Program-made: the position numbers and the translations under genes
In this document: piece after piece, positions 31,212 to 42,359 of the stretch
Layout of the letters: the number at the start of each line of letters is the position of its first letter
Numbering within the stretch: position 1 is the stretch's first letter
NCBI GenBank assembly: GCA_016271365.2
Contig: CM028131.1
Location: 285,825,001-285,889,000 of the forward strand
From: Neoceratodus forsteri
Taxonomy: Eukaryota; Chordata; Ceratodontiformes; Ceratodontidae
Length of the DNA: 64,000 nucleotides
Direction: 5' to 3'
The notes under the pieces: model-generated
Seen by the model: the letters and a program-made list of their open reading frames with translations, nothing else
The model's database searches: none
What the model was told of the DNA's origin: nothing

Positions 31212-32870
31212 TCACAACCAGCTGGAGGCCATCCAGTCATTGATCTCAGCAAGGCAGGTGTTAAGCACTTCCACTAGGTTGGATGTCCCAGGGGCAAAGG
31301 AAAGATACAGCTGGGTGTCACCAGCATTGCAATGAAAACCCAAACTGTACTTCCTGATGAGCTCTCTCAGGGGCAGCATGTACATGGCAAACAACATCGG
31401 TGACAAGACTGAACCCTGGGGAATTCCACAAGACAGGAGGCTGGGGAGGAAGAGAAATTCCCCATCACTATCCTTTGCCTCCTGTTGGTGAGGAAAGACT
31501 CAAACCAGCAGATGACAGTGCCAGCGAGTTCACAGAATTCCCTCAGGCGGTCAAGTAACGCAAGATGGTCCACCGTGTCAAATGCTGAGAAGAGATCAAG
31601 GAGAACGAGAACTGTCCCTTCCCCTCAATCTCTCGCCCTAAGGAGATCATTATGCACCCGAACTAACACAGTTTCTGTGCTATGCCTCACACGAAACCCA
31701 GACTGCAGAGGCTCATATAGATCATGGGCCATGAGGTACTCCTCAAGCTGAAGCGCCACCACCTTCTCCACAATCTTACCCAAAAATGGAAGATTGGAGA
31801 TGGGATGGTGATTTACCTTGATGTCAGGGTCCAAAGATGGTTTCTTCAGAAGGGGTCTTACCAATGCCTCCTTCGAGACATCAGGAAAGGCTCCCTCTGA
31901 CAAGGAGCACTGGACAATCAAGGCAAACACCGGGCCAACGGAGTCAACACATCCCATTAAGAAACGAGTCTGCACCAGGTCCAGTTCACAAAAGGTGTGC
32001 CGCAGCTTGGAAGCAACCTCAATGACTTCTGCCACCTCCACCAGTCTAAACTCACCCCAGCCAGATGGAGTGCTCTACGGATGCCCATGGTGACCTCTGT
32101 CGGCCGGAATATGGTTCACTGGTGGAATCCCCTGCTGGATGGCGGACACCCTGTCAGAGAAGAACTGAGTAAACTCTTTGCATAAAGCATTTGAAAAGGC
32201 TTTTTTTGGCTGTAGACAGGAAGGATGGAAAAACCTGTCCACAGTCCAAAAGAGCATAGTTGGTTGGTTCTTCCAGGTGGCAATCTCTCTGGACAGGAAT
32301 TCGGCCTTCTTACGGTTGATTGCCCCCTGGTACACACCATAGTGTGTACGCAGGGACAGTTTGTCTGCCTCCAGATCGGACTTCTTCCAGCAGTGCTCTA
32401 ATCTCTGACCCATAATATTCATCACCTTAAGCTCCCCATCATACCAGGGGGACCTCAAGTGAGGAGATTTGGGTCATACACGGACCAGTGCGAGGGAGTC
32501 GAGCACACCAGATATCACCTTATTATAGGCAGCAACTGCCATGCACACTCCCCCAATGCATGCAGTGTCCACACTAGATAGATCAGCCACCGCCAACAAA
32601 CCCTCAGGGTCAAGCCCTTCAAAGGGTGGTAGCTAACCATCTCGGCAGGGGGAGGGCTCTCGGGGGGGGGGCCCTGAACAAAAACTCCACCATGCAATGA
32701 TCAGACCAAACGACTCGATCAGTCCTGAGATTATTTATTTCAAGCCCCAGTGAGAAGACCAGATCTGACATATGGCCGCCCAGGTGTGTCATGGAAGAAA
32801 CTTCTTGCATCAGGCCCAGAGATTGCATCATCTGGAGGAAGTTGTAACCAAGCCAAGAGGATTCGTCGTC
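31212..32870 (-). pseudogene. L2-type linker and reverse transcriptase (copy b)
   Basis: 32458-32075 has the linker (RSPWYDGELKVMN, REIATWKN, FFSDRVSAIQQ). 32041-31625 has LDLVQTRFLMGC, DPDIKVNHHPISNLPFLGKI (NYRPISNL block), LEEYLMAHDLYEPLQSGFR and RHSTETVLVRVHNDLL. 31573-31367 has WFESFLTNRRQR and a degraded PQGS. 31406-31212 has LGFHCNAGDTQLYLSF, where the YADD catalytic box reads NAGD: the second Asp pair is lost, so this RT is dead. Frameshifts separate the blocks. Confidence 0.88.
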
Positions 32871-32873
32871 AGC

Positions 32874-33330
32874 CTAGACGTTGAAGTCCCCCAGCACTAA
32901 ACATCTGGCAACCTCCAATGTTTCACCAATGACAAAGTCGGCTACCTCCTGCAGGAATTCTCCTGCTGCCCCAGGGGGGTGGTGAATCAAGAGAATCCAG
33001 CAACCTTGCGCCAGACCCCCACAAACATCCACACACTCAAATGAACCTGGTGCCCTCACTGGGTGCAGGGTGAAGCCTAGTTCAGATCTAAAACAGATGG
33101 CTACCCCCCACCTCTGTGTTCCACTCTAGGGCAGTGCACTGCGGTATACCCGGACGTGATGCTGGCCTCTAGAACCGGCCAGCATCGTCACCAATCCATG
33201 TCTCTGTGATGCAAGCCAGATTGACCGAAGAAATCAAGTCCACAATAATTGCGTTCTTGTTTCTGATCGATCTAGCATTGCAAAGCACTGCCCTCAGGAG
33301 ACTGGTGGACAATGCGGCCCCTCTAGCTAC
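32874..33330 (-). pseudogene. L2-type endonuclease domain (copy b)
   Basis: The minus-strand translation, with a frameshift, gives LCNARSIRNKNAIIVDLI and LACITETWIGDDAG (catalytic Glu), then a stretch with degraded GVAI, then HHPPGAAGEFLQEVADFV and CLVLGDFNV (Asp/Asn block). This is the AP-like endonuclease fold. The copy starts essentially at the beginning of the domain; any ORF1 or 5' UTR is absent. Confidence 0.82.
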
Positions 33331-33366
33331 CTGCCCACTTGGTCTGGTGGGAACCCTAGTGATAGG

Positions 33367-34030
33367 AAATGGTGAGAAGTATTGATAGCAAATGAAAGGA
33401 GGTAATACTTCCCCTCTACAGATCCCTGATGAGGCCTCACCTGGAGTACTGCGTCCAGTTCTGTAGTCCTCACCTCAGAAAGGATAAGGATAGGTTGGAG
33501 ACAGTGCTGTGCAGAGCAACAAAAATGATTCGGGGCCAGCAGGGCAAATCCTATGAGGAGCACCTCAAGGCACTAAATATGTACTCACTGGAGACCAGAA
33601 GGGAGAGGGGAGATATGATACCGACCTTCAAGTTCCTTAAAGGAATTAACAAAGTGAACTGCGGGGAACTGTTTAGCCTGAATACCAATTCGTGGTCACA
33701 TGGACATGAATGGAAATTAACAGGAGGTAGGTTCAGGAGAGACGTGAGGAAGCACTACTTTATGGAAAGGATGGTGGAACCTTGGAACAGTCTGTCGGCT
33801 GAAGTGGTGGGTGCAAAAACAGTCAGGGGATTCAAGCAGGGCTGGGACATAATGAAGGGAATATTGGTTACTGGGGGGGGGGTGACAGGACCAAGGAGGA
33901 GACTAGAGAGAGGACAGGGAGAGTTAGTACCCTGGAGGAGCAGTAGGTTCCAGTGATTATAGGGAACTTGGGCAGACTGGATGGACCTCTGGTCTTTTCT
34001 GCCATCATTGTCTGTTTCTATGTATGTTTC
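33367..34030 (+). pseudogene. CR1-B C-terminal coding piece and 3' end
   Basis: It continues RSIDSK and EVILPLYRSLMRPHLEYCVQ, then RLETVLCRATKMIRG, YEEHLKALNMYSLETRRERG, GGRFRRDVRKHYFMERMVEP and WNSLSAEVVGAKTVRGFKQG. This is the conserved CR1 C-terminal region in an almost uninterrupted 175-codon frame. The 3' UTR ends with TGGATGGACCTCTGGTC and TTCTATG-type repeats at 34010-34030. Confidence 0.92.
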
Positions 34031-34590
34031 TATATTCACCAGACATTGAATGGGAGGGCTTAAGCCTGAGGTTCAATGTGGGGGAATAACTCCTCCCACA
34101 TCTACTACAAAAGTCCTCTTCTTTCTGCAGCCCAACGCTTAGTGTGTTGGAAACACCCTCCTTCCTCCCCATCTCCTCCTCTTCCGGCACTGTGCTTATC
34201 CTTGATGTTGGGCCCTCTATTCCCTACAGCTACACTCCTTAAAATCTACCAAGCATGGGAATAAAGAAAGGCCAAAAGTTAATAAAGTATATGTAACCCT
34301 GGCGCCGGGTATGGAGGGGATACTACCACTGCCTTGTAGGCCTAACCAAGGTTGAGGGGCCTGGGTTTCTATTTCAGATATTTTGAACTGGTTCTTTCTC
34401 AAGATAAGTTATAAATTATTGTGCAGTGCCTCCACCCAGAGTATATTTTTAAGTGGGCCTGAATAATAACTGGTACACCCCCCTGGGATGCTGTACCCAT
34501 CCACAATCTCACATTGTCACCCCACACATGGATTAATAACCAAAACCCCCAAATTCAATATTTCAGAATTATTGACTCTCTCTAATAAAT
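34031..34590. other. Unassigned stretch with two dispersed repeats
   Basis: 34045-34160 matches 13985-14095 (about 85%) and 34209-34295 matches 22374-22460 (about 90%), both in direct orientation. The rest is not recognised. Confidence 0.5.
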
Positions 34591-35059
34591 TTATAACAAG
34601 CATTTGTCAATGCCGAATGTTTGCTTGCTGGCATCGGCATTGGTAGTGTAGGAGTTAGAGAGATGCACAATAGGAATGGCAGTGAAGTTTTGAACTGAAG
34701 CCGAGACTGGCAGGCATTGGGGTGTGCCTTTGGGTCGTTGGGCATAACGGCCATGCCATTTTACCACACCCTACCCTGCAGACACCGACAAGTGTCACAG
34801 TGTGCCTTGGAGTCTTTGGGCTTTATGCGCACCCCATTCCATAAGAAATACGGTGAGATGGGTGCAGCATAGGAGAATGGGGTGAAATTTGGGGCCAAAT
34901 AGTCCAAGGCACACCTCGATGCCTGTCACTGGCTGCACAGTGTGGGTGGTGGTGGAATGGCAGGAGTATTACAGGTGACAATCCGAAGTCACACCCCTGA
35001 TGCCTGTCAGTCTCTACAGGGTGGGGCGTTATGGTCGGAAATCCTAACATCCCAGGCGT

Positions 35060-35960
35060 TCATTGATATTTTCACTCCAAATTTTAAACATGTTTTTTTT
35101 GTGACCCCCACCTCATGAACAGTGGCAATACACATTTCAAACAGGATGTGAAAAATTACAGCGGTACTGTTCATGGGGAGGTGTAAAAAATGGCAATGTT
35201 GAAAATCTGCAGTGAAAATATAAAAAAACTGGTGAAGTCACGAGCGTGAGTAGAAACTGCTCAACGCACACCTGTAATGTAATTAGTTTGGGGATTTTTT
35301 ACAGGAGATTGTCGACACAGGCATTTTGGGACCTCCTCTCATGAACAGTGTCACTGTGATTTTCTTAATCTCTCCCGAACAGTGATTTCCCACAGCGACC
35401 ACGCATTTCTGCGCCAGAAGTGCGAAAACACATTTCGGCCAGGGTGTAAAAATGACAGCTGTACTGTTCATAAGGAGGTGTGGAAAAATGCCAGTGTTGA
35501 AAATCTGGACTGAAAATATTACAAATTCATGAACTTATGAGGGTGCGTGGAAACTGCGCAATGCTCACTCGTAGCACAGTAATTTTATGGACTTTTGTCA
35601 CCAAATTTTTAACATAGCCACTTTAAGACCTCTGCTCATGAACAGCATCACTGTGATTTTCTTAATCTGTCCTGAACATTGATTTCGCACCAACTCGCCA
35701 TTATGCGCTACATCACGAAAACACATTTTGGGTGAGATGTGAAAATGACAGCTGTACTGCTCATAAGGAGGTTTGGTAAAATGGCAATGTTGAAAATCTG
35801 GAGTGAAAATATTAAAAATTCGCAAACTTACGAGCGTGTGTAGGAACTGCGCAATGCACGCTCGTAACAGTCATTTTTGGGAATTTTTTCACCAAATTTT
35901 CAACTAAGGGTTTTGGAGGGCCTACCTCATGAACTGTGCCACTGTCATTTTGTTACTCAG
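35060..35960 (-). repeat. Three ~300-bp tandem units of R
   Basis: On the minus strand each unit begins near GATTAAGAAAATCACAGTG or GAGTAACAAAATGACAGTG (about 35960, 35680 and 35375). Each continues with GTTCATGAG, TTTGGTGA.AAAAT, the TTACGAGCG hairpin, ATTTTCA.TCCAGATTTTCA, and ACAGCTGTCATTTT. Identity is about 75-80%. Confidence 0.8.
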
Positions 35961-36369
35961 TCCTGAAAAGTGGTTCCACAAAGTGACCGTGAAATCACCT
36001 TTCGGGACCAAATAACAAAATGACAGTGACTGAATTCATGAAGTGGGCCCCCAAAAACCCCATGTTGAAAATTTGGTGAAAAAATTCCCCAAAATGGCCG
36101 AGATATGCACCAAAGTTGAAAAAAACTCACTTATACCATTATACAGCTTACCGGCATTTCTTCAGTTCGCGGTCGGCTTTGAAGAGTGCAGACGTGTTTC
36201 CGGTCCACCGAAGATCGTCGCGCTGGGCTCCGGAGGTAAGTAAGGGGGTGTGTGGGGAGGTGGGTGCACAGAGGGTGGGCGCCGGTTGGGGCAAGACAGT
36301 AAACTACGGACCGCTTTTTATTGCAGTTTTTTTCTCCCTTGTGCAGGAAGATGGGCTGGACTTTGCCCG

Positions 36370-36830
36370 CTGTGGTGGGCTCCCAAGCGTGGCAGCTGAA
36401 ATGTTATTTTGGGGGGGCGGCAGTGGAGCTGATGGGGGATTGGGCACCCCCGTCAGCCATACCGACTTTTGCCATGCTGGGGTGGGCTCCCAGCATGGCA
36501 ACTGGAAGTGGTGTTCTTTTTTTTGTAGGGGGCAGGGGACAGTGGAGCCGATGGAGGATTGGGCACCCCCGTCGCTATAAAGACATTTGCCACGCTGGGC
36601 TGGGCTCCCAGCATGGCACCTGGAAGTGTCTTGGGAGGCAGTAAATGGACGTTTGCCATGCTGGGCTGGGCTGGGCTCCCAGCGTGGCACCTGGAAGTGT
36701 GTTGAAGGGTAGCGGAGCCGATGGGGAAATTGGACCCCCCCTGTCAGCCATACGATGTGGGGGGGAGCACATGAGCACACTGGGATAGGCTCATAGGCTC
36801 CCAGCGTGAATGTATGTGTTCGGGGGGGGG
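36370..36830 (-). repeat. GC-rich hairpin minisatellite of R, copy 2
   Basis: Near-palindromes such as GCCATGCTGGG + GGGCTCCCAGCATGGC occur at about 36376, 36475, 36590, 36657 and 36776, separated by GGATTGGGCACCCCCGTC-type sequence. Confidence 0.8.
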
Positions 36831-36840
36831 AGAGAACTAT

Positions 36841-36963
36841 CTATGACAGTTCAGATGCAGTGCCGACGTAGGCAATTTGCATACTGCTGACGGCAGAATG
36901 CAAATTGCCTGTGGCAGTGTTTTCCTTACAACTGTATGCCACTGTATCTGAATGCTGTCATAG
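36841..36963. repeat. 123-bp imperfect hairpin at the end of R copy 2
   Basis: CTATGACAG at 36841 pairs with CTGTCATAG at 36955. Further in, CAGAT.CAGTG pairs with CACTG.ATCTG, and GGCAATTTGCAT pairs with ATGCAAATTGCC. The right arm has ~25 extra bases. Like a terminal or subterminal hairpin of a mobile element. Confidence 0.8.
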
Positions 36964-39840
36964 ACAGCTCGGACATTCATTGGTGTGTGTAGCCATGCCT
37001 GCAACAGGGAGCAGGGCATTGGAAGTGGGAGGCACACCTATGAAAACTCGTATGGTGGCACTATGTTTCTTGAACATGCGTGCAAGCAAACATAAAAATA
37101 GTTAACCAACAGTTTATTTACAAGGAGTGAGGGTTAGGATTGGGTAAATTGGTTGTAGAGGTTAAACAACAGTTTGTATTGAATGGCATGGCATCAAAAT
37201 AATCATTTTGCATTTTGAATTTAAACATCTGTCACATTGGCCACCCACCAACCTTCTGATGGATTCAGGATTTTCTCTTTATCTAGCTAGCTACATTATA
37301 TGACAAATACACATTAAATGCCCACACTGGTACCAGTCCCCAGTCTGTAATAGAACCCTGCAATTCTATATTTATCTGGATACCCAGTACTGAACCTTTG
37401 TTGCAGGCCTGATATATTGCAGCTGGTTGGCTGGCATTGGGGCCCTTAAAGAAAATCAGATTAAGTTCTCTATCCCTTGGATGCATTCTTTAAACCTTAA
37501 TTTTGTGGGTAAACAGCATTTCCTACTCTTTAGTAGCTTGTGCAGTAGATATTGAACTTGGCAAACACAACTTTAACTATTTACAGTCCTCTCCAGGTTC
37601 TGCAGAGCTGCGTCTATGTACTCACGGTTCTGTAGTCATCATTAGGTGCAGGAAAAGTTCTTTCCGGTAGATATAAGGTAAACATAATTCATGCAGATAG
37701 CTTTAGCTGAGTTGCAGGCAGGAGCTTGTGATGACCCTTCTTTAAACAGGCTCTTGCAGCTTGCATTCTGGAACTTTCTTAGCTTCTTGCAGAAGCCCCT
37801 GTCTCTGTGTTTGAAGTCACTTTCAGGAACATTCTAGAACAGACAAGGCTGGGACCAGGGCCGGCACACCTCAGACCCCCACGTCTAGGCTATGCCCCTC
37901 CGGGGGAGATGCATATAGCAGTGTCTTTGCTGGCACGCTACCAGGCTGACTCCCAGGCTGATCCAACATACAGTCTCCTGTTACATTATGGAATTTAGTT
38001 GCTTTAAGCCATCACAGAAATTCAACCACATGGCCGGTGTGGCAGATGTGGTCCTTTTACAAGACAGGCCACAGTCTCACAAACAGGGGTGCATTCCCAA
38101 AGACTTTAGGAAAAGCCCAAACCCTTCCACAGAGCAACACTAGATCTTAAGGCATTGCTCTCCAAGTCAGATGATGGAACCAAGTTAGATGCTTCACTTT
38201 GCAGAAATTCACTTCACAGTAGCTTCTCACAAGCAAAATTACAATAACACAGTTCCAGGTTTGGCCAGCTGGTGGTTGGCAGCTCCAATTAGAACATTCA
38301 GTCCTCACAGGCAACTTCTGGCAAAACTCCAACCTCAGGATACTTTCCTTCCATCCCTGCAGGCACACCAAACAGTCACATCAAGCATTTTCATCACAGG
38401 ACCATCTGTGGTGATTCACACAATTGTCCACCCATCTCGGAGCATTGATGTGTGCAGGGTGGCGACAGATACTGATAACCTCTGGGCTTCTTGGCCCCAA
38501 GAAGGTCTCTGAGTCACTTGTACATTAAGTAGAAGTTTACTCACTCAGGATTAGCATGCAGCTTTCTCATTAACTGAAGTCACAGGATTCATCAGCACTC
38601 TCACTGATGAAGTAGGAACATTCTTGCTGCTCTCTCACAACTGCAGGCAGGAATTCATGCAGCTTTCTCACAGCTGAAGTTAAATCAGGAATTCCCCACA
38701 AAATCTTCTCTAATGTTGCAAGGCAAATGCTATCCCTGGGGGACAGTAACTGGCAAACCAAAGGCCAGCCACTTCAAAATCCTTGCAGCCACATTTCTCT
38801 AGCAAGGGACCAGAGCCCCCCTCCCTGTGGACGGAGTCCTACTGAACTGACTCAAACACATTCTTTTTGGCAGGGGACAAGAGCCCCGCTCACTGTGGAG
38901 GGGCTTGTGCCGAACTGAACTTAGCCTGAAAAGTCTCTGGGATTTTGAGAGCTCTCTGAGGCTCCTGATTGATTGATTGATTTCATCGTCTCTCTTAAGA
39001 ATTAATACTTGTCAGGCTCCCTTGATGCCTGATAGATTCCTTGTTTAGGTGCCAACATGTGTCCCTGTTTTTTCCCCCATAAGTCTTGGCACAGTCCCAA
39101 AAGTCTCTAGTAACAATTCTGGCTTTTCTATTGGCTGCTGAAAGGTCAAAGGATGCAAACATGGCTGCGTTCAGACACAGTCTTCATGCAGTCCATTTGC
39201 TGTCCAACAATAACGTTCTGGTGCAGCCACTATAGACATTTTATTTATTTCATGGCCCCACTGTTTTGAAGCATAACCTGTGCCCTCTTAAGCACTTTCA
39301 TTATTAAACATTTATCTGCAGTTCTGCACCTGTAGCTAGTGCCAAAATTTAGTGTCCCTAGGCAGCAGGCAGGCTTTCACATTAATATGTAAAGATGCCT
39401 CATTAATATACATGAGGCTGGGTCCAAACACACTGTGCGATTTGCGTTTTTTATTTAAAATGAAAAGAGGCTTTTCAGTGGGCTTGTTGAAGTCTCCGAT
39501 CCCTGACCAGCTATCTACGGGGATCAGAACCAACAAAAGACCACTTGAATTACCACTACGGCAGTGAGCCACCAGCCAGCCTGGAAGTGATCGGAAGAAA
39601 TGCTAGCAGCTCACAAGTAGTCCTCTGGCCCCTATCCAGAAGGATGAAAGAAGCAGGAGCTAGACGGAGACCCTAGGCACACTCTGAGGCACATTTGGAC
39701 TTGGGCCAATGGTGGTGCGCACTCAGGGGACTGGGGAATACCAGGAGCAATTGGGAGGCAATGGGAAGACTGAGGGCACATAAGGTAAGCTCCACAGGGG
39801 GTTTACATATACATAAGCACTACATATTCACCAAACATTT
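36964..39840. other. No gene or element recognised
   Basis: Short frames only. 38798-38917 holds a ~66-bp imperfect tandem duplication (GCAAGGGACCAGAGCCCC and GCAGGGGACAAGAGCCCC, each ending GAACTGA). 38960-38980 has a short GATT repeat. The long non-coding stretch at 37240-39000 could be a decayed retroelement, but nothing diagnostic was seen. Confidence 0.4.
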
Positions 39841-39844
39841 AACT

Positions 39845-40115
39845 ATTCTTAAATTGTTACAATGCTCTCTGATTTGAGGTCATCAATTTTCTGCCATAAC
39901 AGTTTTATCTGCAAGTTATAACATTCAGAGTAATCATCTAACTTGCAGGCTATGTCCTCTACCATAGCTACCCTTGATTCAACCTCTGAAAGTTGCTCAT
40001 TGATCTGTTACTTTTATTTTGATAATGTCCACAGCTATTTTAAGATCACTTATTTCATTTTTGATTTCAGTTTAATTCAAGGTTATAGCTTTTAGCATTT
40101 CTTGTATGGTGTGCA
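39845..40115 (-). pseudogene. L1-type ORF1 coiled-coil remnant
   Basis: On the minus strand, across two frameshifts, EIKNEISDLKIAVDIIKIKV, EQLSEVESRVAMVEDIA and LLWQKIDDLKSESI give a heptad-like pattern. They have the order of the ORF1p coiled coil, which normally precedes 'DLE.RSRRNN' and the RRM. The RRM part is absent. Identification rests on this pattern only. Confidence 0.5.
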
Positions 40116-41600
40116 TGTTAGACTTCTGCAAGGGCTTGTGTATGACAGTGCCCCACCCCATTCATCGCATCTCCTGGTCCAACTGATTTAGTTGCCAACA
40201 GCATTTTGAAGTGAAGCCATAAAGAGAAACTTACTGTAATCCATAGTGTATCAACCTTTTGCTTGTGAGAACTCAGATTCAGCAGGTGTGCTACAGATAG
40301 GTAGCAGTAACTTGAGGCCCAATTTGGGTGGGTTTTGACAGGTAATGATGGATTATTTAAACAATGATCCATGACAGGGTGTGTGTTATGATGGGATTTA
40401 CCCACATCAGGTGTAGCTTCTGAGTGACCAAATCTACACCAGAATTTGGTAAATCCCAGTATAACCCACACGCTGGAGTAGATTATTGCAATTATACAAT
40501 TGGCACTAAGTAAACTTTTACAAAAAAATTTAAACAGTTTATAGTTTGAAAAAAAAGTTTATTTTTTTATAGATTAGTAGAGGAATATCCTTCTTCCATA
40601 GAAAAACAGTTCTGGGTTGCTAGGGTTCCTGCTTTTCGTGTACATGCACAGTACTGTTGTTTTCTTTTACAATTCTGATGCTTTCCCTGGGGCTGGGAAA
40701 CCTTTCTCACTGCACCTGATGTTGTGAGTTTACTGTGTCCCAGCTCCGTTTTTGTTGTAGGAGCTAGGACAGCCTTGTGAAGTTGGTCCATGGCCCGATT
40801 TAAACTATGGAGCACTGGCTCCGTTGTTACACATTCCACTCATGCGCAGCAGCCTACATTGCTGCTGTGGTTCATAAGTCTAATTCCCCATCCCTCTTTA
40901 GCTCCTAGGCCAGGGAAACAAAGTAGCCAGCGTTCTTCCTTTCTCTGTCCTCTACCTCAGCCCCAGAACACTGGAGAGGGCCCAAGATCAGAGGGTACCA
41001 AGTGGCAATGGCTGCAGGTTTGAACTGTGGAGCACTGGTCCACATCATACTAGGGCTTTTCTGGACTGCTGTGACTACCCTACCAGTCTCCCTCTTCAGC
41101 AGTCCTGGGACCAGAGAGTGAAGAGTTCGGGAGACAGGAAATGAGGAATCGCATCAGGTAAGTCCCAAATTGGGAGGGAGGTGCTTACACAAATTTACAG
41201 CTGGTGAAGCCACTGTAGATTTTAGTAGGCAGTGTTGGTTTACGGAGAATCCAATATGGCAGCTTTAATGTTTTCATTTTTGGGGGTCGTAGTGATTTTT
41301 TTTAAATTTTGCATTAGTGACACAGCTGACTGTCACCTATTGTGTTGGTTATGCTATGATTTACCATGGCAGAAAGGTGCCAGTCAGCCAATCAAATTCT
41401 TTGATTTCCAAGCCCATTGTATAATGGTGGATTTTAGGTTGTAGCTATGGCTCCATTCGTTACTATGCGGCCATCTTCCTCAGAGGCTAGTACGTGACTG
41501 CTCAGCAGTCCTATGGTAAGTTTTTCAAGGGGTTCTGTGGTGGGGGGTGGCCAAAATAAACTTTCTTAAACAGCAAGATGATTTGAAAAATGCATAAATC
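40116..41600. other. No gene recognised
   Basis: 40803-40920 and 41023-41120 resemble each other (ACTATGGAGCACTGG / ACTGTGGAGCACTGG, then CCTCTTTAGCTCCTAGG / CCTCTTCAGCAGTCCTGGG), a degenerate duplication ~220 bp apart. Minus frames at 40118-40839 show no recognisable motif. Confidence 0.4.
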
Positions 41601-41626
41601 TTTCACTTTAAAATTTGACAGACGAG

Positions 41627-41992
41627 AACTTTGGTTTCAGAGCAAGATACAGCAGTCTAGAACTACAGATTTTTTACTGATAAAATCACTTTTATCTCAG
41701 CAGGAGTTAGTACCTGTCTGGATTAAGCAAACAGATACTTTATTAGAAGGAGGGGTCTCATTTAAGTAAAAAAAAAAAAAGAAAGTAACTGTGTGTTTCT
41801 CTGAGGAAGGGGGCTGTATCAGCTTAATTTACTGAGTCAGAGCAGAGGGTGAATCTAATTGGGAGTATGTCTTGGCAGCAGCCTAGGAGTACAAAAGCAG
41901 CTGTCTCCAATTACAGCTTCCTGCTGTTTTTGACAAAGAGAACTTTGGTTTCAGAGCAAGACACAGTAGTCTAGAACTACAGATTTTTTACT
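41627..41992 (+). repeat. ~311-bp-spaced direct repeat in the CR1-E 5' region
   Basis: A 55-bp block (GAGAACTTTGGTTTCAGAGC ... CAGATTTTTTACT) at 41627-41681 recurs at 41938-41992 with two or three differences. The interval includes GTAACTGTGTGTTTCTCTGA and GTCTTGGCAG, which have counterparts in the copy A 5' region. Confidence 0.85.
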
Positions 41993-42359
41993 AATTGCCA
42001 TTCTTCCCACCTCTCCACCCTCCCACCCAAAGCCAGTTCTACTTTTATAGCCACTGGATTTGACTAACAACAGGAACTTCCTGTTTGGCAGTAGGAAGGG
42101 AAGGATCACTGAGACACATTAGTTTCATTAACCTTGAAGGAACCTAAAAAATAACTCTTTCTCCCCCGGCTGCTGAAGGTCTGAATCCAAGCACGGAAGA
42201 AGGAGACTACTGAAGACTACAGGAAGTTCCTGTCCCAGAACAGGAAGGGTGAGAGTTGTAAGGGCACATAGGCAGTAGGAAAGTAAGTATAAAAATACAT
42301 AGAGGGAGGAGACTGCAAGCATACAAAGCAACAGGAGAGGGGACACAAAATAAGTCAAG

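Larger units (their letters stand above)
29395..33366 (-). mobile_element. Nearly complete L2-type LINE (copy b) inserted in CR1-B
   Basis: A minus-strand element with endonuclease (33330-32874), linker, RT (32041-31212), C-terminal region (31190-30522, then 29683-29620) and a 3' UTR ending at ~29395. An ~835-bp insertion with tandem repeats splits the C-terminal coding region. CR1-B coding sequence lies on both sides. No clear target duplication, which is common for L2-type ends. Confidence 0.88.
22481..34030 (+). mobile_element. CR1-type LINE, copy B, split into three pieces by later insertions
   Basis: Its coding segments are at 22481-22909, 27937-29394 and 33367-34025. Removing CR1-C (22910-27935) and the L2 (29395-33366) brings conserved CR1 blocks together: '...EASKVCIS' meets 'KRPLWFSARV', as in copy A, and 'GCIWRHG' meets 'EVILPLYRSL'. 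The 3' end reads GGTCTTTTCTGCCATCATTG then TCTGTTTCTATGTATG, a different 3' signature from copies A, C, E and F, so B is another subfamily. It is 5'-truncated within the endonuclease. Confidence 0.88.
34592..36963 (-). mobile_element. Mosaic repeat R, copy 2 (uninterrupted, inverted)
   Basis: It runs in the opposite direction to copy 1. The end near CAAGCATTTGTCAATGCCG is followed by the 330-bp foldback (about 34708-35030), three ~300-bp tandem units (35060-35960), a short unit with CATGAATTCAGTCACTG, the CAGACGTGT...GAGGTAAGTAAGG segment (36190-36245), GC-rich hairpin subrepeats (36370-36830) and a 123-bp hairpin (36841-36963). Each 300-bp unit holds a hairpin of the type TTACGAGCGTG...CACGCTCGTAA (best at 35828-35867). 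No coding sequence was recognised. Confidence 0.72.

Noticed and set aside
36225..36245. Splice donor GAGGTAAGTAAGG and a possible exon in R
   Set aside because: The site is present in both R copies (inverted in copy 1), but no conserved reading frame precedes it.
36116..36780. 154-158-codon frames on both strands in R copy 2
   Set aside because: Same repetitive GC-rich module; not conserved as a frame between the two R copies.
37240..39000. Decayed LTR retrotransposon
   Set aside because: No long terminal repeat pair, primer-binding site, polypurine tract or protease/RT motif could be found.
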